Source: Lachnospiraceae bacterium (lineage in GTDB: Bacteria; Bacillota_A; Clostridia; Lachnospirales; Lachnospiraceae). Taken from it: a DNA stretch of 18,685 nucleotides. Position numbers and translations under genes: made by a program. Under the pieces are notes generated by a model. It saw only the letters and a program-made list of their open reading frames with translations, made no database searches and was not told where the DNA came from. Location of the stretch: assembly GCA_024699595.1 (NCBI GenBank), contig JAILPG010000269.1, forward strand, positions 1 through 18,685. Reading direction: 5' to 3'. The first letter of the stretch is position 1, and every line of letters begins with the position of its first letter. Shown piece by piece: positions 7,949 through 17,593 of the stretch.

Positions 7949-8707
7949 TTATCTGCTTGTCAGGAAAAATTTTGCAAGATTATTTATAAGATCCTTCTTT
8001 TCAATATTTTTGAGAAAATACCCTTCGGGCTTTAAGGCTACGACCGACATTACACTCTCCCTGTCACCCTTTCCGGTCAGAAAGATAACGGGAATGGATT
8101 TTGTCTCTTCATCGGCCCTTAACATTTCAAGCACCTTCGGTCCGCTTGTAACGGGCATTTCATAATCAAGAAGGATAACGTCAGCCTTGTTCTTTCCAAG
8201 CCACTTAATGGCCTGCAGTCCCGAGGTCACCATCGCAACCTTATAGATATCCTTGAGCCAGTCTCTTACAAGGGATAAATAGGAAGGATCATCATCCACT
8301 ATGAGCACGGTCTTCTTATAATCCCCGGCCTCGATCCTTTCAAAAAGCTCCGTGACCGTATCCACATACTGTCCGCTGTCAAGCGGCCTCTCAAATATCT
8401 TATATATCTGATCATCGGGCATATATTTCTTAAATTGCTCTATATCCCGGTCCTCACCTATTAAGATCATCTGGAGACAATCATCGGTCATCTTGTCCCG
8501 CAAAAACTGCAATACCTGCTCGGAAGGAATCTCGTCCTGATCAAGATAACAGGTGACCAGGGTAACATTTTCCCAGTTAGCATTGATCTCATTTATGTCC
8601 GGTCTTACAAGCTCAGCATTGATCCCGGCCTTTACGATCTTTTCCGTTAGCACTCTTACGAGAAAAGACTCTTTGTTTGCCACTATGAGTATCTTATTAT
8701 CTTTCAT
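7949..8707 (-). CDS. Two-receiver response regulator without output domain
   Basis: The 252-residue protein is soluble and has two receiver-like halves. Residues 1-127 have the receiver start KILIVANKE and alternating strands and helices, but no acidic cluster and no phospho-accepting Asp (the third strand reads LVTCYLDQ), so this half is probably inactive. Residues 130-252 form a normal receiver: LIVDDDPS (D138-D140), LLDYEMP with phospho-acceptor D181, T211, and K233 in GYFLK. No DNA-binding, enzymatic or RNA-binding domain follows, so output must be by protein contact or by passing phosphate on. The ATG overlaps the stop of the hybrid kinase gene as ATGA, with AGAGG 5 nt upstream. The kinase ends in an HPt domain, the usual phosphate donor to such a receiver, so this is its most likely partner (inference from coupling). 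Confidence 0.85.
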   Translation of the reverse strand: MKDNKILIVANKESFLVRVLTEKIVKAGINAELVRPDINEINANWENVTLVTCYLDQDEIPSEQVLQFLRDKMTDDCLQMILIGEDRDIEQFKKYMPDDQIYKIFERPLDSGQYVDTVTELFERIEAGDYKKTVLIVDDDPSYLSLVRDWLKDIYKVAMVTSGLQAIKWLGKNKADVILLDYEMPVTSGPKVLEMLRADEETKSIPVIFLTGKGDRESVMSVVALKPEGYFLKNIEKKDLINNLAKFFLTSR

Positions 8708-11700
8708 ATTAGCCTCTCCATTTCCTCCCAGTCAACCCGTTTAAGTGCCTTCTCAAGGTCATCAAAAACCTCTTCATCCCTATCGGGCAGCCTGTATGCC
8801 CTCACATCCCGGATGACCATTTCCACGCCGTCATAATCCATCTGATCGACAAGCTCCTTAAGAGCCTCATAAGCCTCCTTAAGAACATCCTCCGGGATCT
8901 CCTCTTTTTCTGATCCATCCTCATTATTTTTCTCATCAAGTCCCGAAAGGATCTCCTTATACTCCCTGTAATCAGACAGAAGCTTTTCTATATTATCCTC
9001 TATAAAGTCCTTATCATCCTTGTTGCCTGCTTCTTCCATCTTAAGCGACAGCTCGGAAAGCTCATCTGCACCTATGATCCTTGCCGATGTCTTTAAGGCA
9101 TGCACCTTGATCGTAAAGAACTTAAGGTCCTTATCCTTATATGCTTTCTCTATGACACCCGAATTTTCGTCGATCGTATCATAAAAGAGGTGAAGCGCAT
9201 TGACAAATGATGAAACGCCTCCGCTGTGCTTAATGCCCGATTCCACCGAAATACCCTTTGCGTCGTTTATCCAGTTAAGCTCTTCGGGAAGTTCTTCCAT
9301 CATGACCGCATCATCGAGTGACGGCTCCATGACGATCTCATCGGGAAGATATTTCCTGATAGCCTTTTCAAGCACTATGCCGTCGATGGGCTTTGACAGA
9401 TATCCGTTGAATCCGTGGGAAATATAGAATTCCTCACCCTCGCTTGCATTTGCGGTAAGCGCATATACAGGGAGATCCGGATGATCCTTCCTGATACGGT
9501 GTATGGTCTCTATGCCGTCCATTCCCGGCATCATGTGATCAAGAAGCACTACGTTGAAATTACCGAATCTGATCTTTTCCAGACATTCCTCGCCGCTCTC
9601 TGCCGTTGACACAAACATCTTGGTAGCCGACAGCAGGCCTTTTATGACGGTTAAGTTCATCGGAGTGTCATCAACCACCAGTACCTCTGCATCAGGAGCG
9701 ATAAACTGCGGTATGTACGGTCCGCTTGCTACATCGGATTCCGCACTGAACACACCTATGACCTCATCGCTCTCCGCCTTCTGCGTAACCTCCAAGATAA
9801 ACTCCGAGCCCTTTCCGTATTCGCTTTCGCACCAGAGCTTTCCGCCCAAAAGCTCGGCGAACTGTCTCGAGATATTAAGTCCCAGACCCGTTCCCTGAAT
9901 GCTCGCATTTCTGACTTCATCAAGTCTTTCATAGGCCGTAAAGAGATTCTCTAAATCCTCGGGCTTTACTCCTATACCGGTATCCTTGACCGATATCCTT
10001 AACTTTACGTTATCTGCCGGTCTTTCAAGCACCTTTACGCTTAATGTGAAGCCGCCTGTTTCGGTATATTTAACGGCATTTGTCAGAAGGTTTAAGGTTA
10101 TCTGCTTTATCTTTTCCCTGTCACCGTATAGTATCTTCGGGATATTCTCGTCAATTTCGGTGTCAAAATGCAGATCCTTCTGCTCACTGGTCCCTCTTAT
10201 CATCGTGACAATGGATCTAAGCAGCTCCACCGTGCTGTAGGAGCTTTCCACTAGATACATCTTGCCCGATTCGATCTTTGAAAGATCCAGAACTCCGTTT
10301 ACAAGCTCAAGGAGCGTCCTCGAAGCATTCTGGATATCAAGAGAATAATTGACTATGGACATGTAATACGACTTCGGGACATCCTTGGCTTCCTCTCTGA
10401 GTATCAGCTCATTCATACCCATTATGGTATTTATGGGTGTACGTATCTCATGTGACATATTCGCAAGGAAACGTGATTTGGCACTGTTTGCCCTTTCTGC
10501 CTCCTCCTTGGCCTTCTGGATCTCTACGTACTGCCTTCTGACTACGGTTCCCGTCATGATACGCCATACAAGAAAAGCTATAAGAGCTGCAAGAAACGCC
10601 GCTATTATGACCCTGACGCCCATCACCTCATAGATCTTCGGCTCTTTTCTGATACTGAACAGGGTATCCTGCAGTACTCCTTCCCCGGCATCATCAAGTA
10701 TCTGTATATGCAGTCTGTAATTGCCGTATTTAAGACCCGTAAACTCTATAGGGGTAAGTGAGCTCTGTCTTGTGGTAATGCCGGTATTGTCATCTCCCTC
10801 AAGGTATACATGGACAAAAGGATCATACATCGTATAGTTGAGTACTGCCGTCTTGATCTGCACACGGCCGCTTCCCGCAGGCAGTACATAAGTCCCCGAT
10901 GCATCCTTAAGTATCTGTGTATCGCCCATGGACACCGAGCTTATCCCGGTTTTCACCAATGAATCGGTCTCAAAAAAGCTGTCGATATTTACCTTTATAA
11001 CGCCCGTCCTTGCCGCAATATACAGATTTCCTTCATCATCCTTTGCGCTGTATGCATTGGATGTGGGAGGACAGGGAAGACCGTTTGCAAGAGTATATAA
11101 CCTGTAATCCTTAACGGTATCGTTAAGCATATCCGCCGTATGCAGGGAAAATACTCCAAAGGATGATAGTATCCAGGCATTCCCGTTTTTGTCAAAATAC
11201 ATATCATAGTTGTTGTTATACGGGAAGGAGGTAACGTTTACAATCTCTCCGTTCTTTATGTACTCAATGGAATTGGATGTGATAAGCCAGTATACACCGT
11301 TTCTGTCATCCCTTTTAACCTTCATGATAACATCGCTCGTAAGCCCGTCATCACGCCCAAGTACCTCAATACCGTCTTCTCCGATGATATACAGACCGTC
11401 ACCGTCGGTTCCCGCAAGTACTTCTCCGTTTTTGCCCTCTTCGATCGACAGAAAGACCGAATTATGGACGCCTTCATCCACACCTACGCTTCTTACGACT
11501 TTTTCATCCTTTATGACCGCAAGTCCGCCGTTTGTCCCGACAAGAACAGAGCCGTCTGATCCTGTGATGACTGTTCTGCACTCATTACTCGGCATTCCGT
11601 CGTCCATGGTATAGGCGCTTATCTTTCCGTCCTTTGAATAACAGACAAGCCCCATTTCATTTGCGGATGTAGATATCCAGAGATTTCCGTCATAATCATC

Positions 11701-12990
11701 CGTTATGCATCTGACACGGGTATCGCCGATATATTCCGTAAGCTCATTTTCTGTCTTTTTCCCGTTCTCAGCAAGTATCTCGAGACCCTGGTTCGTACCT
11801 ATATAGAGCTTGCCCTCATGCAGATGGGTAGCATTTACGACCTCATCGGTTATCCCTGCGGGAGAAGTGATATCTTCAAAATTATTGGCAACGACTTTCA
11901 TTATCCCCTGAGTGGAGGATGCAAACCACATGTTGCCCTGATAGTCAGAGCTCATCATCTCTATGCCGTTATTGATGGGAACATCCTTAAGGAGATGGAA
12001 TTCATTCTTATCATCAAGATAGCCCATCTCATTGAGCGATGCTATCCACACCCTTCCGCAGTCATATGACATCCAGTGCATGAGATTTAAGGGCTCCGCA
12101 GATATCTTTATGAGCTTATGCGCTCCGTTGCCGAAGCTTCCGTAATACAGATTCGAGGACTCCGTTCCAATATACAGGTTTCCGGGAACATGGGGATCCG
12201 CAAGGATCGTGCGTATCGTTTCGATACCGAGATCATCACCGTTATATACATCTAAGATCTTTCCGTCTGCGGCGGAAAAGATAAGACCGGTTCCCGTTTC
12301 CCCGTATACTGTATTTCCGTCAGCATCTGTATCAAGCTTTAATACTCTTTCGTTATTGATCCTTTCATCATCTATCCGGGTAAGCTTAAGATCTTTGTCA
12401 CAGACCGCAAGTCCTGCTGTGGTGCCTATATAGACATTACCGTCCTTATCCTGAGCAAACTCCCTTATCGAGGATGAAGGCAGCCCTTCCCTGTAAGTGA
12501 TATGGGTTCTTTCATCACCGTCGATAACAACTACGCCGTTGTCATTGGTTGCAACCCATATCCTGCCGTCGGAATCCTCAAACAGGCCTCTCCCGCTCGT
12601 AAGGCCCTCGGAAGTATCAAGCCTTATGAATTCCGATCCGTCATAGCGGATGATCCCGCTGTAGCCTCCGATCCATATGTATCCGTCGGACCCTCCGATC
12701 ACGAAATTTGCATCAGAAGTGGGAAGGCCGCTCGTGGCATCATAAAGTGTCGCCGAATATCCTACGCCCTCTATCTGCCCGGTTACCGCATACCCGCCTC
12801 CAAGGGATTCGGCATCTTTCCCCGTAAGGATCTGCGAAGATCCGGCTTCCGTATTATCTTCCGTCTCTGTATTTCCTTTTTCGATCTCAGCCTTTACGCA
12901 TACGGGCATAGATAAAACGGACATAAGCGAAAGCACGATCAATACCGCGAAAACGATGATTCTTTTTCCTGTCTCTTCCAAATATCTCAT
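8704..12990 (-). CDS. Hybrid histidine kinase: double Reg_prop propeller, Y_Y_Y, HisKA, HATPase, receiver, HPt
   Basis: The 1428-residue protein resembles the hybrid two-component sensors that detect polysaccharide fragments. A signal peptide or anchor (10-34) precedes 14 repeats of the form DGxxWIGTxxG (about 102, 141, 183, 224, 269, 311, 351, 392, 434, 479, 521, 564, 602, 653), consistent with two seven-bladed propellers. A Y_Y_Y domain (about 703-782) and a membrane helix (790-812) follow. Inside are HisKA with phospho-accepting H847 (NMSHEIRTP), HATPase with N971, DTGIG (1003-1007) and GTGLGL (1033-1038), a receiver with D1151 and K1200, and an HPt domain with H1297 ([14 protein letters not shown]). 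A helical tail of about 65 residues ends it. All catalytic boxes are intact. Unlike the Bacteroides type it has no AraC-type helix-turn-helix, so phosphate probably passes from HPt to the next gene's receiver. The ATG directly follows the previous TAG, with GAGGGGGAG 6 nt upstream. Confidence 0.93.
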   Translation of the reverse strand: MRYLEETGKRIIVFAVLIVLSLMSVLSMPVCVKAEIEKGNTETEDNTEAGSSQILTGKDAESLGGGYAVTGQIEGVGYSATLYDATSGLPTSDANFVIGGSDGYIWIGGYSGIIRYDGSEFIRLDTSEGLTSGRGLFEDSDGRIWVATNDNGVVVIDGDERTHITYREGLPSSSIREFAQDKDGNVYIGTTAGLAVCDKDLKLTRIDDERINNERVLKLDTDADGNTVYGETGTGLIFSAADGKILDVYNGDDLGIETIRTILADPHVPGNLYIGTESSNLYYGSFGNGAHKLIKISAEPLNLMHWMSYDCGRVWIASLNEMGYLDDKNEFHLLKDVPINNGIEMMSSDYQGNMWFASSTQGIMKVVANNFEDITSPAGITDEVVNATHLHEGKLYIGTNQGLEILAENGKKTENELTEYIGDTRVRCITDDYDGNLWISTSANEMGLVCYSKDGKISAYTMDDGMPSNECRTVITGSDGSVLVGTNGGLAVIKDEKVVRSVGVDEGVHNSVFLSIEEGKNGEVLAGTDGDGLYIIGEDGIEVLGRDDGLTSDVIMKVKRDDRNGVYWLITSNSIEYIKNGEIVNVTSFPYNNNYDMYFDKNGNAWILSSFGVFSLHTADMLNDTVKDYRLYTLANGLPCPPTSNAYSAKDDEGNLYIAARTGVIKVNIDSFFETDSLVKTGISSVSMGDTQILKDASGTYVLPAGSGRVQIKTAVLNYTMYDPFVHVYLEGDDNTGITTRQSSLTPIEFTGLKYGNYRLHIQILDDAGEGVLQDTLFSIRKEPKIYEVMGVRVIIAAFLAALIAFLVWRIMTGTVVRRQYVEIQKAKEEAERANSAKSRFLANMSHEIRTPINTIMGMNELILREEAKDVPKSYYMSIVNYSLDIQNASRTLLELVNGVLDLSKIESGKMYLVESSYSTVELLRSIVTMIRGTSEQKDLHFDTEIDENIPKILYGDREKIKQITLNLLTNAVKYTETGGFTLSVKVLERPADNVKLRISVKDTGIGVKPEDLENLFTAYERLDEVRNASIQGTGLGLNISRQFAELLGGKLWCESEYGKGSEFILEVTQKAESDEVIGVFSAESDVASGPYIPQFIAPDAEVLVVDDTPMNLTVIKGLLSATKMFVSTAESGEECLEKIRFGNFNVVLLDHMMPGMDGIETIHRIRKDHPDLPVYALTANASEGEEFYISHGFNGYLSKPIDGIVLEKAIRKYLPDEIVMEPSLDDAVMMEELPEELNWINDAKGISVESGIKHSGGVSSFVNALHLFYDTIDENSGVIEKAYKDKDLKFFTIKVHALKTSARIIGADELSELSLKMEEAGNKDDKDFIEDNIEKLLSDYREYKEILSGLDEKNNEDGSEKEEIPEDVLKEAYEALKELVDQMDYDGVEMVIRDVRAYRLPDRDEEVFDDLEKALKRVDWEEMERLI

Positions 12991-15165
12991 CTACAGCTCC
13001 CCCTCGTATTCCCTGTATTTCCTTAACACCCTCTTTACCTCGGTAAGGGAATCCAAAAAGGCCTCTACGCATTTGGGATCAAAATGGGTGCCGGATCCCT
13101 CTACTATTATGGCTACCGCCTGATCAAAAGGGATCGCGGGCTTATATACACGCTTGGAGGATACGGCATCAAAAACATCCGCGACCGCCATGATACGTGC
13201 GGAAAGAGGGATCACCTCCCCGTGAAGTCCCTCGGGATAACCTGTTCCGTCCCATTTCTCATGATGATACCCTGCCATGTTCCTGGCTTCCTTAAGATAA
13301 TTATCACCGGAAATGGTCGATATCGCTTTCTCCATTATCATGCGGCCCATAGTCGTATGCGTCTTCATGATCTCGTATTCTTCCGCGTTCAGCTTGCCAG
13401 GTTTATTTAAGATCTTGTCGGAAATATTGATCTTTCCCACATCATGAAGGGGCGCCGACATTACTATGTCGTTTATGTATTTGGGTGTGATCTTTTCGGC
13501 ATAATAGCCTTTTGCCTTAAGAGCGTTTGCTATTATCCTCACATATTCAGCTGTTTTCTGGATATGCGCGCCGGTATCGGAGTCGCGGTTTTCCACCATG
13601 TCCGCCATTGTGATGATAAGTCCGTTCTGCATCTTTGAGACCGCATCCGAATAGTGCTGTATCTCCCAGAGCTGTTCCGTAACATTTTCAGTGAGGGTAC
13701 ACAGCACGGAATAGAGGTTTTCCACCTCATCACCCGTATTGATGTTGAGCTTTTTGAACGCACCGACATCCTTGTTGAGCTTTTTTACCTCATCCTCCCT
13801 GTCTATGTTGTCGACAAACCTGTTTGAGAGCGAGGTGATGCTCTTTATCGGGTATATCATATAGTAATTGGCTACCCTCATGATACAGGCAAAGATCGCC
13901 ACCATGAACCCGGACATTATCAGTGCCGCTCTGACGGCAAACTGTCTTATAAAATCTGAAAAATAGGTCAGTGAAACATCTGCACCGACGTAGCATACGC
14001 ACCTTCCCCTGTCGTTGTATACGGGCTGGTATGCCGTCATCATCCAGCCGTAAAAATCATCGGATTCGATCGGCGGGATCTCTCTGCCCTGAAGGAGATC
14101 ATCGATATAGGGCTTAAGGCCCTCTTCATATTCAAATCTCTCTCCCGGTTCATAGGCTGCAATGTCATCGGTCTTAAGATCAAAGGCCACCAGAAAACCG
14201 TCCGCTGACGGCCTGACAACGTAGAGATATTCAATGTCAGCTGCATTTTCGCGTATCCCTTCAAGCATCTCCTCCGTTCTCTGATACCCGGTCGCCTCCC
14301 GGCCTTTTTTCAGATACGTATCGATCCTGTCAGGCTCAAGCACATTTGCCGCAAAGATGGCGGTGTTTTTTGCTTCCCTGGTCCTGTCTTCCTTGTCATG
14401 CATGAAGTAGAGATTCATCCCGATATAGGCAAGCGCCGCCACTATTGCCACGGATACGATGATCACGATGAGAAAGACCCTTCCCTGCAGGGATTTATAT
14501 TTCCCTTTGAAGTTCTTCTTCATTTCTTCGATCTCAGTATCCGAAAGCGGGCGCTGGTGCCATCCGCTGTTTATGATCCTCTCCCGCATTTCCGCAGGGA
14601 ACACCGAAATCGTGAAAAGTGCCAGAAGAACAGAGACACCCTTGTCTATGAGATTAAGTAAAAAGCTCAGGAAAACAAATAAAAGGCCTTTGGAAAAACC
14701 CGAAGATGAAGTGAGAGCATTAAGCGTATCGGCAATGACTGCATACTGGGGTCTGCCAAGCAACAGCCACTGGATGATCGCACCCAGTACTCCGCTTATA
14801 AATGCGGTATGAAGGATAAGAATGAGGATCCTTTTTATATCCTTAAAGGCATTCTTCTGCGCGATATAGGCCGCACATACAGCCATAAGGACATTGATCA
14901 GCGAATAATAGGCTGCAATGTCATTAAAGAAGGTGAAGATGATATTGGTTAAAAGCGCAGTCATGATACCCGGGAAGGATCCGCCGATAAAGGTTACGGC
15001 AAAGGTCCCTACCGTGTCAAAATACAGGGGCAGTCCGGCCTTTTGTGTAAGCCAGGCCAAAAGCACATTTACGGCTATACCGCTGACGACACACAATGTT
15101 CTTTCTACCGCGCTTCTGTTTATCCTGTTTTCTATGTTAAACTCTATGCTCTTAAGACGTTTCAA
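12991..15165 (-). CDS. ECF-S-like membrane domain + Cache + HAMP + HD-GYP c-di-GMP phosphodiesterase
   Basis: The 724-residue first gene of the block has five or six hydrophobic segments in residues 22-190. These contain GLPLYFDTVGTFAVTFIGG and FPGIMTALLTN, which resemble the substrate-binding S subunit of ECF vitamin transporters. A further helix (229-251), an extracytoplasmic single-Cache-like domain (about 255-400), a helix (407-432), a HAMP-like linker and a coiled region follow. The HD-GYP domain (about 515-710) has all expected residues: TGAH (H533), H573-D574 with K577, MKTH (H603), H634-H635 before E636, GTGYP and D663. It should hydrolyse c-di-GMP when its ligand is sensed. The start is TTG at 15165, chosen because AGGGG lies 8 nt upstream and no in-frame ATG fits better. 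A near-consensus promoter lies about 45 nt upstream. Its stop codon TAG touches the ATG of the hybrid kinase, so the two are co-expressed. Confidence 0.88.
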   Translation of the reverse strand: MKRLKSIEFNIENRINRSAVERTLCVVSGIAVNVLLAWLTQKAGLPLYFDTVGTFAVTFIGGSFPGIMTALLTNIIFTFFNDIAAYYSLINVLMAVCAAYIAQKNAFKDIKRILILILHTAFISGVLGAIIQWLLLGRPQYAVIADTLNALTSSSGFSKGLLFVFLSFLLNLIDKGVSVLLALFTISVFPAEMRERIINSGWHQRPLSDTEIEEMKKNFKGKYKSLQGRVFLIVIIVSVAIVAALAYIGMNLYFMHDKEDRTREAKNTAIFAANVLEPDRIDTYLKKGREATGYQRTEEMLEGIRENAADIEYLYVVRPSADGFLVAFDLKTDDIAAYEPGERFEYEEGLKPYIDDLLQGREIPPIESDDFYGWMMTAYQPVYNDRGRCVCYVGADVSLTYFSDFIRQFAVRAALIMSGFMVAIFACIMRVANYYMIYPIKSITSLSNRFVDNIDREDEVKKLNKDVGAFKKLNINTGDEVENLYSVLCTLTENVTEQLWEIQHYSDAVSKMQNGLIITMADMVENRDSDTGAHIQKTAEYVRIIANALKAKGYYAEKITPKYINDIVMSAPLHDVGKINISDKILNKPGKLNAEEYEIMKTHTTMGRMIMEKAISTISGDNYLKEARNMAGYHHEKWDGTGYPEGLHGEVIPLSARIMAVADVFDAVSSKRVYKPAIPFDQAVAIIVEGSGTHFDPKCVEAFLDSLTEVKRVLRKYREYEGEL

Positions 15166-15173
15166 ATCACAAA

Positions 15174-15178
15174 CCCCT
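15174..15178 (-). promoter_or_regulatory. Ribosome binding site for the TTG start at 15165
   Basis: AGGGG on the minus strand lies 8 nt before TTG (15165-15163). The nearby GTG (15170-15168) is out of frame, so this site decides for the rare TTG start. Confidence 0.6.
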
Positions 15179-15208
15179 CTGTCTCCTCAAAACATTGCAT
15201 ACATAGTC

Positions 15209-15237
15209 ATTTTACCTTTTTTAACAGGTGTTTTCAA
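15209..15237 (-). promoter_or_regulatory. Sigma-A-type promoter of the six-gene signalling block
   Basis: On the minus strand, TTGAAA (15237-15232), a 17-nt spacer and TAAAAT (15214-15209) match the housekeeping promoter consensus with one mismatch in each hexamer. Transcription would start near 15202 and leave a leader of about 37 nt before the TTG start. It lies directly downstream of the chemoreceptor terminator, so the block is an independent transcription unit. Confidence 0.75.
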
Positions 15238-15245
15238 GGAAAACA
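15229..15245. promoter_or_regulatory. 7-3-7 palindrome over the -35 box, candidate operator
   Basis: TGTTTTC-AAG-GAAAACA is a perfect dyad covering the whole -35 hexamer at 15232-15237. Its position would let a dimeric regulator block RNA polymerase. It abuts the terminator stem that starts at 15246 and is AT-rich, so it could also arise by chance or be part of the termination region. The regulator is unknown, and it does not match the CcpA cre consensus well. Confidence 0.4.
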
Positions 15246-15280
15246 GGAAAAAAGAGACGCACTCAAACGTCTCTTTTTCC
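15246..15280. terminator. Rho-independent terminator, bidirectional, after the chemoreceptor gene
   Basis: AAAAAGAGACG (15249-15259) and CGTCTCTTTTT (15268-15278) form an 11-bp stem around an 8-nt loop, extended by outer GG/CC. Read on the minus strand it follows the chemoreceptor stop by about 42 nt and ends in a run of six T. The plus-strand reading also ends in a T run, but no plus-strand gene is nearby. Confidence 0.85.
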
Positions 15281-15322
15281 CGGATCAAACTGTATAAAAC
15301 GCTGTTTAAACGTTTTATGATA

Positions 15323-17455
15323 TCAGTTGAAGTAACTGATCGTCTCTGTAAGATCGGCTGCAAGAGCCTGAAGCTGTGATGCCGATTCGTTGATAACGGC
15401 AAATGTGGTTCCGAGCTCTGTCATCGATGCGCTTGTCTCCTGTGATGAAGCAGCGTTCTCTTCGGAGATCGCGGATAAGCTCTCCACTATGTCCACAAGA
15501 GATTCCTTGGCCGACTCGAGATTCTTGATCATGCTTCTTATGGATCTTGAGTTCTCAGATACAACGATAACGTTCTCTGACATAGCCTCCATATCCTGCT
15601 GCGTGGATATGATCTGCTCGCCCTGTGAACGGAAGCTCTCATTAAGGCTGTCCATGGTCTTTACAGAGGCACCGGCGTCGCTTAAGAGCTTGTCAACTAT
15701 TATCCTGATCTCATCGGAGCTGCTCTTTGACTGATCGGCAAGCTGTCTGATCTCATCTGCAACAACTGCAAAGCCTCTTCCTGCCTCGCCCGCACGTGCT
15801 GCCTCAATGGAAGCATTGAGTGAGAGCAGGTTGGTCTGTGCAGCGATATTATTGATGGCATCCGAGAACTTGGCAATCTCGTTGGCACTGTCGTTTGTCG
15901 CGCTGATGGTATTTCCGATCTCGGATATAGCATCCGATACCGTCCTGTTCTGTGATACGATCTCACGTAATGCAACGGAAACCTTATCGCAGCTGTTCTT
16001 CATATTCTCGCTGGCTTCATCAAGTGAAGCGATATTTGAGGATATGTTATCGATATCGGTACCCATTGAAACGGTTCTCTCAGCTGCAGTCTGTACTGAT
16101 TCGGCCTGTGAGGTGGCTCCTCTTGAAACCTCACCCACAGCACCGGTAACATGCTGCGATGTCGAGGAAGCTTTGTCTGCGCTTCCTGCAAGATCGGTAC
16201 CTGCAACGTTCAGATCCCTGGACATATCCTTGGTCTTTACAATGACATTGTAAAGCTTCTGTTTGAGATCCGTAAGGCTCTTTCCTATCTGGTCTATCTC
16301 TCTTACGCGGCTCTGTATAACTACCTCTGAAGAGATATCGCCGCCTGCCGTTCTGTCGATCTCCTCGACAGTCTGTATAAGGGGCTTTGAAATAACCGTT
16401 GCAACGATGAACATTAGAGCTACGATGAGAACGAATGCGATCACACCGAGGATGATCATCATCCTTAAGTTGCTCATCGAAGCGGCATAAAGCTCGCCCT
16501 TGTCAGCTGCTATAACGAGTGCCCAGTCATAACCGGGGATGGTCTTGTAATTAACAACACGCACGTTCTTTGTAGTGGGATCACTGAACTCAAAATGTCC
16601 GTTGGCGATCCCCTTATCCCTGGCATTTGCGATAACCTGCTGAAGTAACGGACGGGTAGCTTCCTGAGCGATGATCGCTTCTTTTTCCTCTTCCGTTGCC
16701 TCTGTATCCGTAAATACAATGCCTGTCTGGGTATTTAACATGTAGAGTTTGCTTGATGAAACACCGCTTAAGTTAAAGCTTGTAAGAATGTTCTCAAGCT
16801 GGCTGTGGAATACTCCGCCTCCTACATAGCCTATCATCTTGCCGTCCTTAACGACCGGTGAATACATTGAAAGGCAGAGCTGGCCTGTTCCGGGAGATAC
16901 AATGATACCTGCGTTGTATACGCCGTCCAGGTTTGCTTCCATGGCATCCATGAGCTGTTGGCGCCTGTCCGGATCCTCTCTTAATACCTTGCCGATAACG
17001 GGAGGAACGGAATAGGCAAGTATCCTTGTCTCACTGTTTCCGATATACAGACCTTCCCAGTTGTCAAGCATTCCGTAATAATCAAGTGTGTACTGCTGTG
17101 CTGCCGGGTAGCTCGGATAGTTCTCCGTATAATATGCGACCGTATTGTAGCTTTCATCATTGAACATCGGAAGCTCTCTGCCGGGATTGGCCTCAAGATC
17201 CTTTGCGTCTTCCTCGATCAGCGAGGTAATTATCGGATTCTTTGCATACAGCATGAGCTTGTTTTCCGAATTCTTAACGAACTCTTCTACCGCATTTACC
17301 TGTGCATCCAGGTATGTAGACATGTTTTCATTGATCTTTGCATTGAGCATTGAATTGGTATTGATCGATGCGATAACACATAACAGAGCGATACCTACCG
17401 CTGCGGTTATTGAGATCATCGAAACGATCATGCTCTTCATCTTAAAAGTCTTCAT
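15323..17455 (-). CDS. Methyl-accepting chemotaxis protein with dCache sensor
   Basis: This transmembrane chemoreceptor passes ligand binding to CheA/CheW and so controls flagellar rotation. From the ATG chosen here it has 710 residues: a membrane helix (about 8-31), a large external dCache-type domain (about 35-325), a second helix (about 332-355), HAMP (about 356-405) and a long coiled-coil signalling domain. The conserved hairpin tip around [20 protein letters not shown], with [15 protein letters not shown], lies near 537-573. The C terminus ends SYFN with no CheR-tethering pentapeptide. An upstream in-frame GTG at 17461 would give 712 residues, but GGGGG at 17465-17461 would then have no spacing, whereas it lies 5 nt before the ATG at 17455. 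The gene has its own promoter and terminator. The ligand cannot be read from the sequence; an amino acid or organic acid is typical for dCache. Confidence 0.94.
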   Translation of the reverse strand: MKTFKMKSMIVSMISITAAVGIALLCVIASINTNSMLNAKINENMSTYLDAQVNAVEEFVKNSENKLMLYAKNPIITSLIEEDAKDLEANPGRELPMFNDESYNTVAYYTENYPSYPAAQQYTLDYYGMLDNWEGLYIGNSETRILAYSVPPVIGKVLREDPDRRQQLMDAMEANLDGVYNAGIIVSPGTGQLCLSMYSPVVKDGKMIGYVGGGVFHSQLENILTSFNLSGVSSSKLYMLNTQTGIVFTDTEATEEEKEAIIAQEATRPLLQQVIANARDKGIANGHFEFSDPTTKNVRVVNYKTIPGYDWALVIAADKGELYAASMSNLRMMIILGVIAFVLIVALMFIVATVISKPLIQTVEEIDRTAGGDISSEVVIQSRVREIDQIGKSLTDLKQKLYNVIVKTKDMSRDLNVAGTDLAGSADKASSTSQHVTGAVGEVSRGATSQAESVQTAAERTVSMGTDIDNISSNIASLDEASENMKNSCDKVSVALREIVSQNRTVSDAISEIGNTISATNDSANEIAKFSDAINNIAAQTNLLSLNASIEAARAGEAGRGFAVVADEIRQLADQSKSSSDEIRIIVDKLLSDAGASVKTMDSLNESFRSQGEQIISTQQDMEAMSENVIVVSENSRSIRSMIKNLESAKESLVDIVESLSAISEENAASSQETSASMTELGTTFAVINESASQLQALAADLTETISYFN

Positions 17456-17460
17456 AAGCA

Positions 17461-17465
17461 CCCCC
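17461..17465 (-). promoter_or_regulatory. Ribosome binding site deciding the chemoreceptor start
   Basis: GGGGG on the minus strand is 5 nt before ATG (17455-17453). It touches the alternative GTG (17461), which makes that start unlikely. Confidence 0.6.
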
Positions 17466-17526
17466 GATTACTGGTATTTTGCGATCCGTAAATAAGCCTT
17501 TTTAGAAGCCGGAACAGCATGAATAA

Positions 17527-17555
17527 ATAATAAGCTTTTTATATCTTATCGTCAA
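17527..17555 (-). promoter_or_regulatory. Sigma-A-type promoter of the chemoreceptor gene
   Basis: On the minus strand, TTGACG (17555-17550), a 17-nt spacer and TATTAT (17532-17527) match the housekeeping consensus with one mismatch in each hexamer. Transcription would start near 17520, giving a leader of about 65 nt. The same stretch contains two CGATA words (TACGATAT at 17565-17558 and GACGATAA at 17553-17546) that resemble a sigma-D -10, but neither has a good TAAA at the right distance. Confidence 0.7.
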
Positions 17556-17593
17556 TATCGTATGCCCTTATTTGACAATGTAAAAAGGCGATC

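Noticed and set aside
14918..15379. 153-codon plus-strand open frame spanning the promoter and terminator between the Cache-HD-GYP gene and the chemoreceptor gene
   Set aside because: It crosses the terminator, the palindrome and the ends of two well-supported genes, and its product has no recognisable domain.
15187..15402. Minus-strand 71-codon frame ending MTMYAMF just before the Cache-HD-GYP gene, as a possible leader peptide
   Set aside because: Most of it overlaps the chemoreceptor end and the terminator. The predicted transcript start leaves at best a few of its codons, with no ribosome binding site.
15807..16253. 148-codon plus-strand open frame inside the chemoreceptor region
   Set aside because: The opposite strand encodes the conserved chemoreceptor signalling domain. 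Long Ser/Ala-rich antisense frames are usual over such coiled coils.
17570..17593. T run after the partial hybrid kinase as a terminator
   Set aside because: GCCTTTTT follows the stop, but no stem of useful length precedes it.
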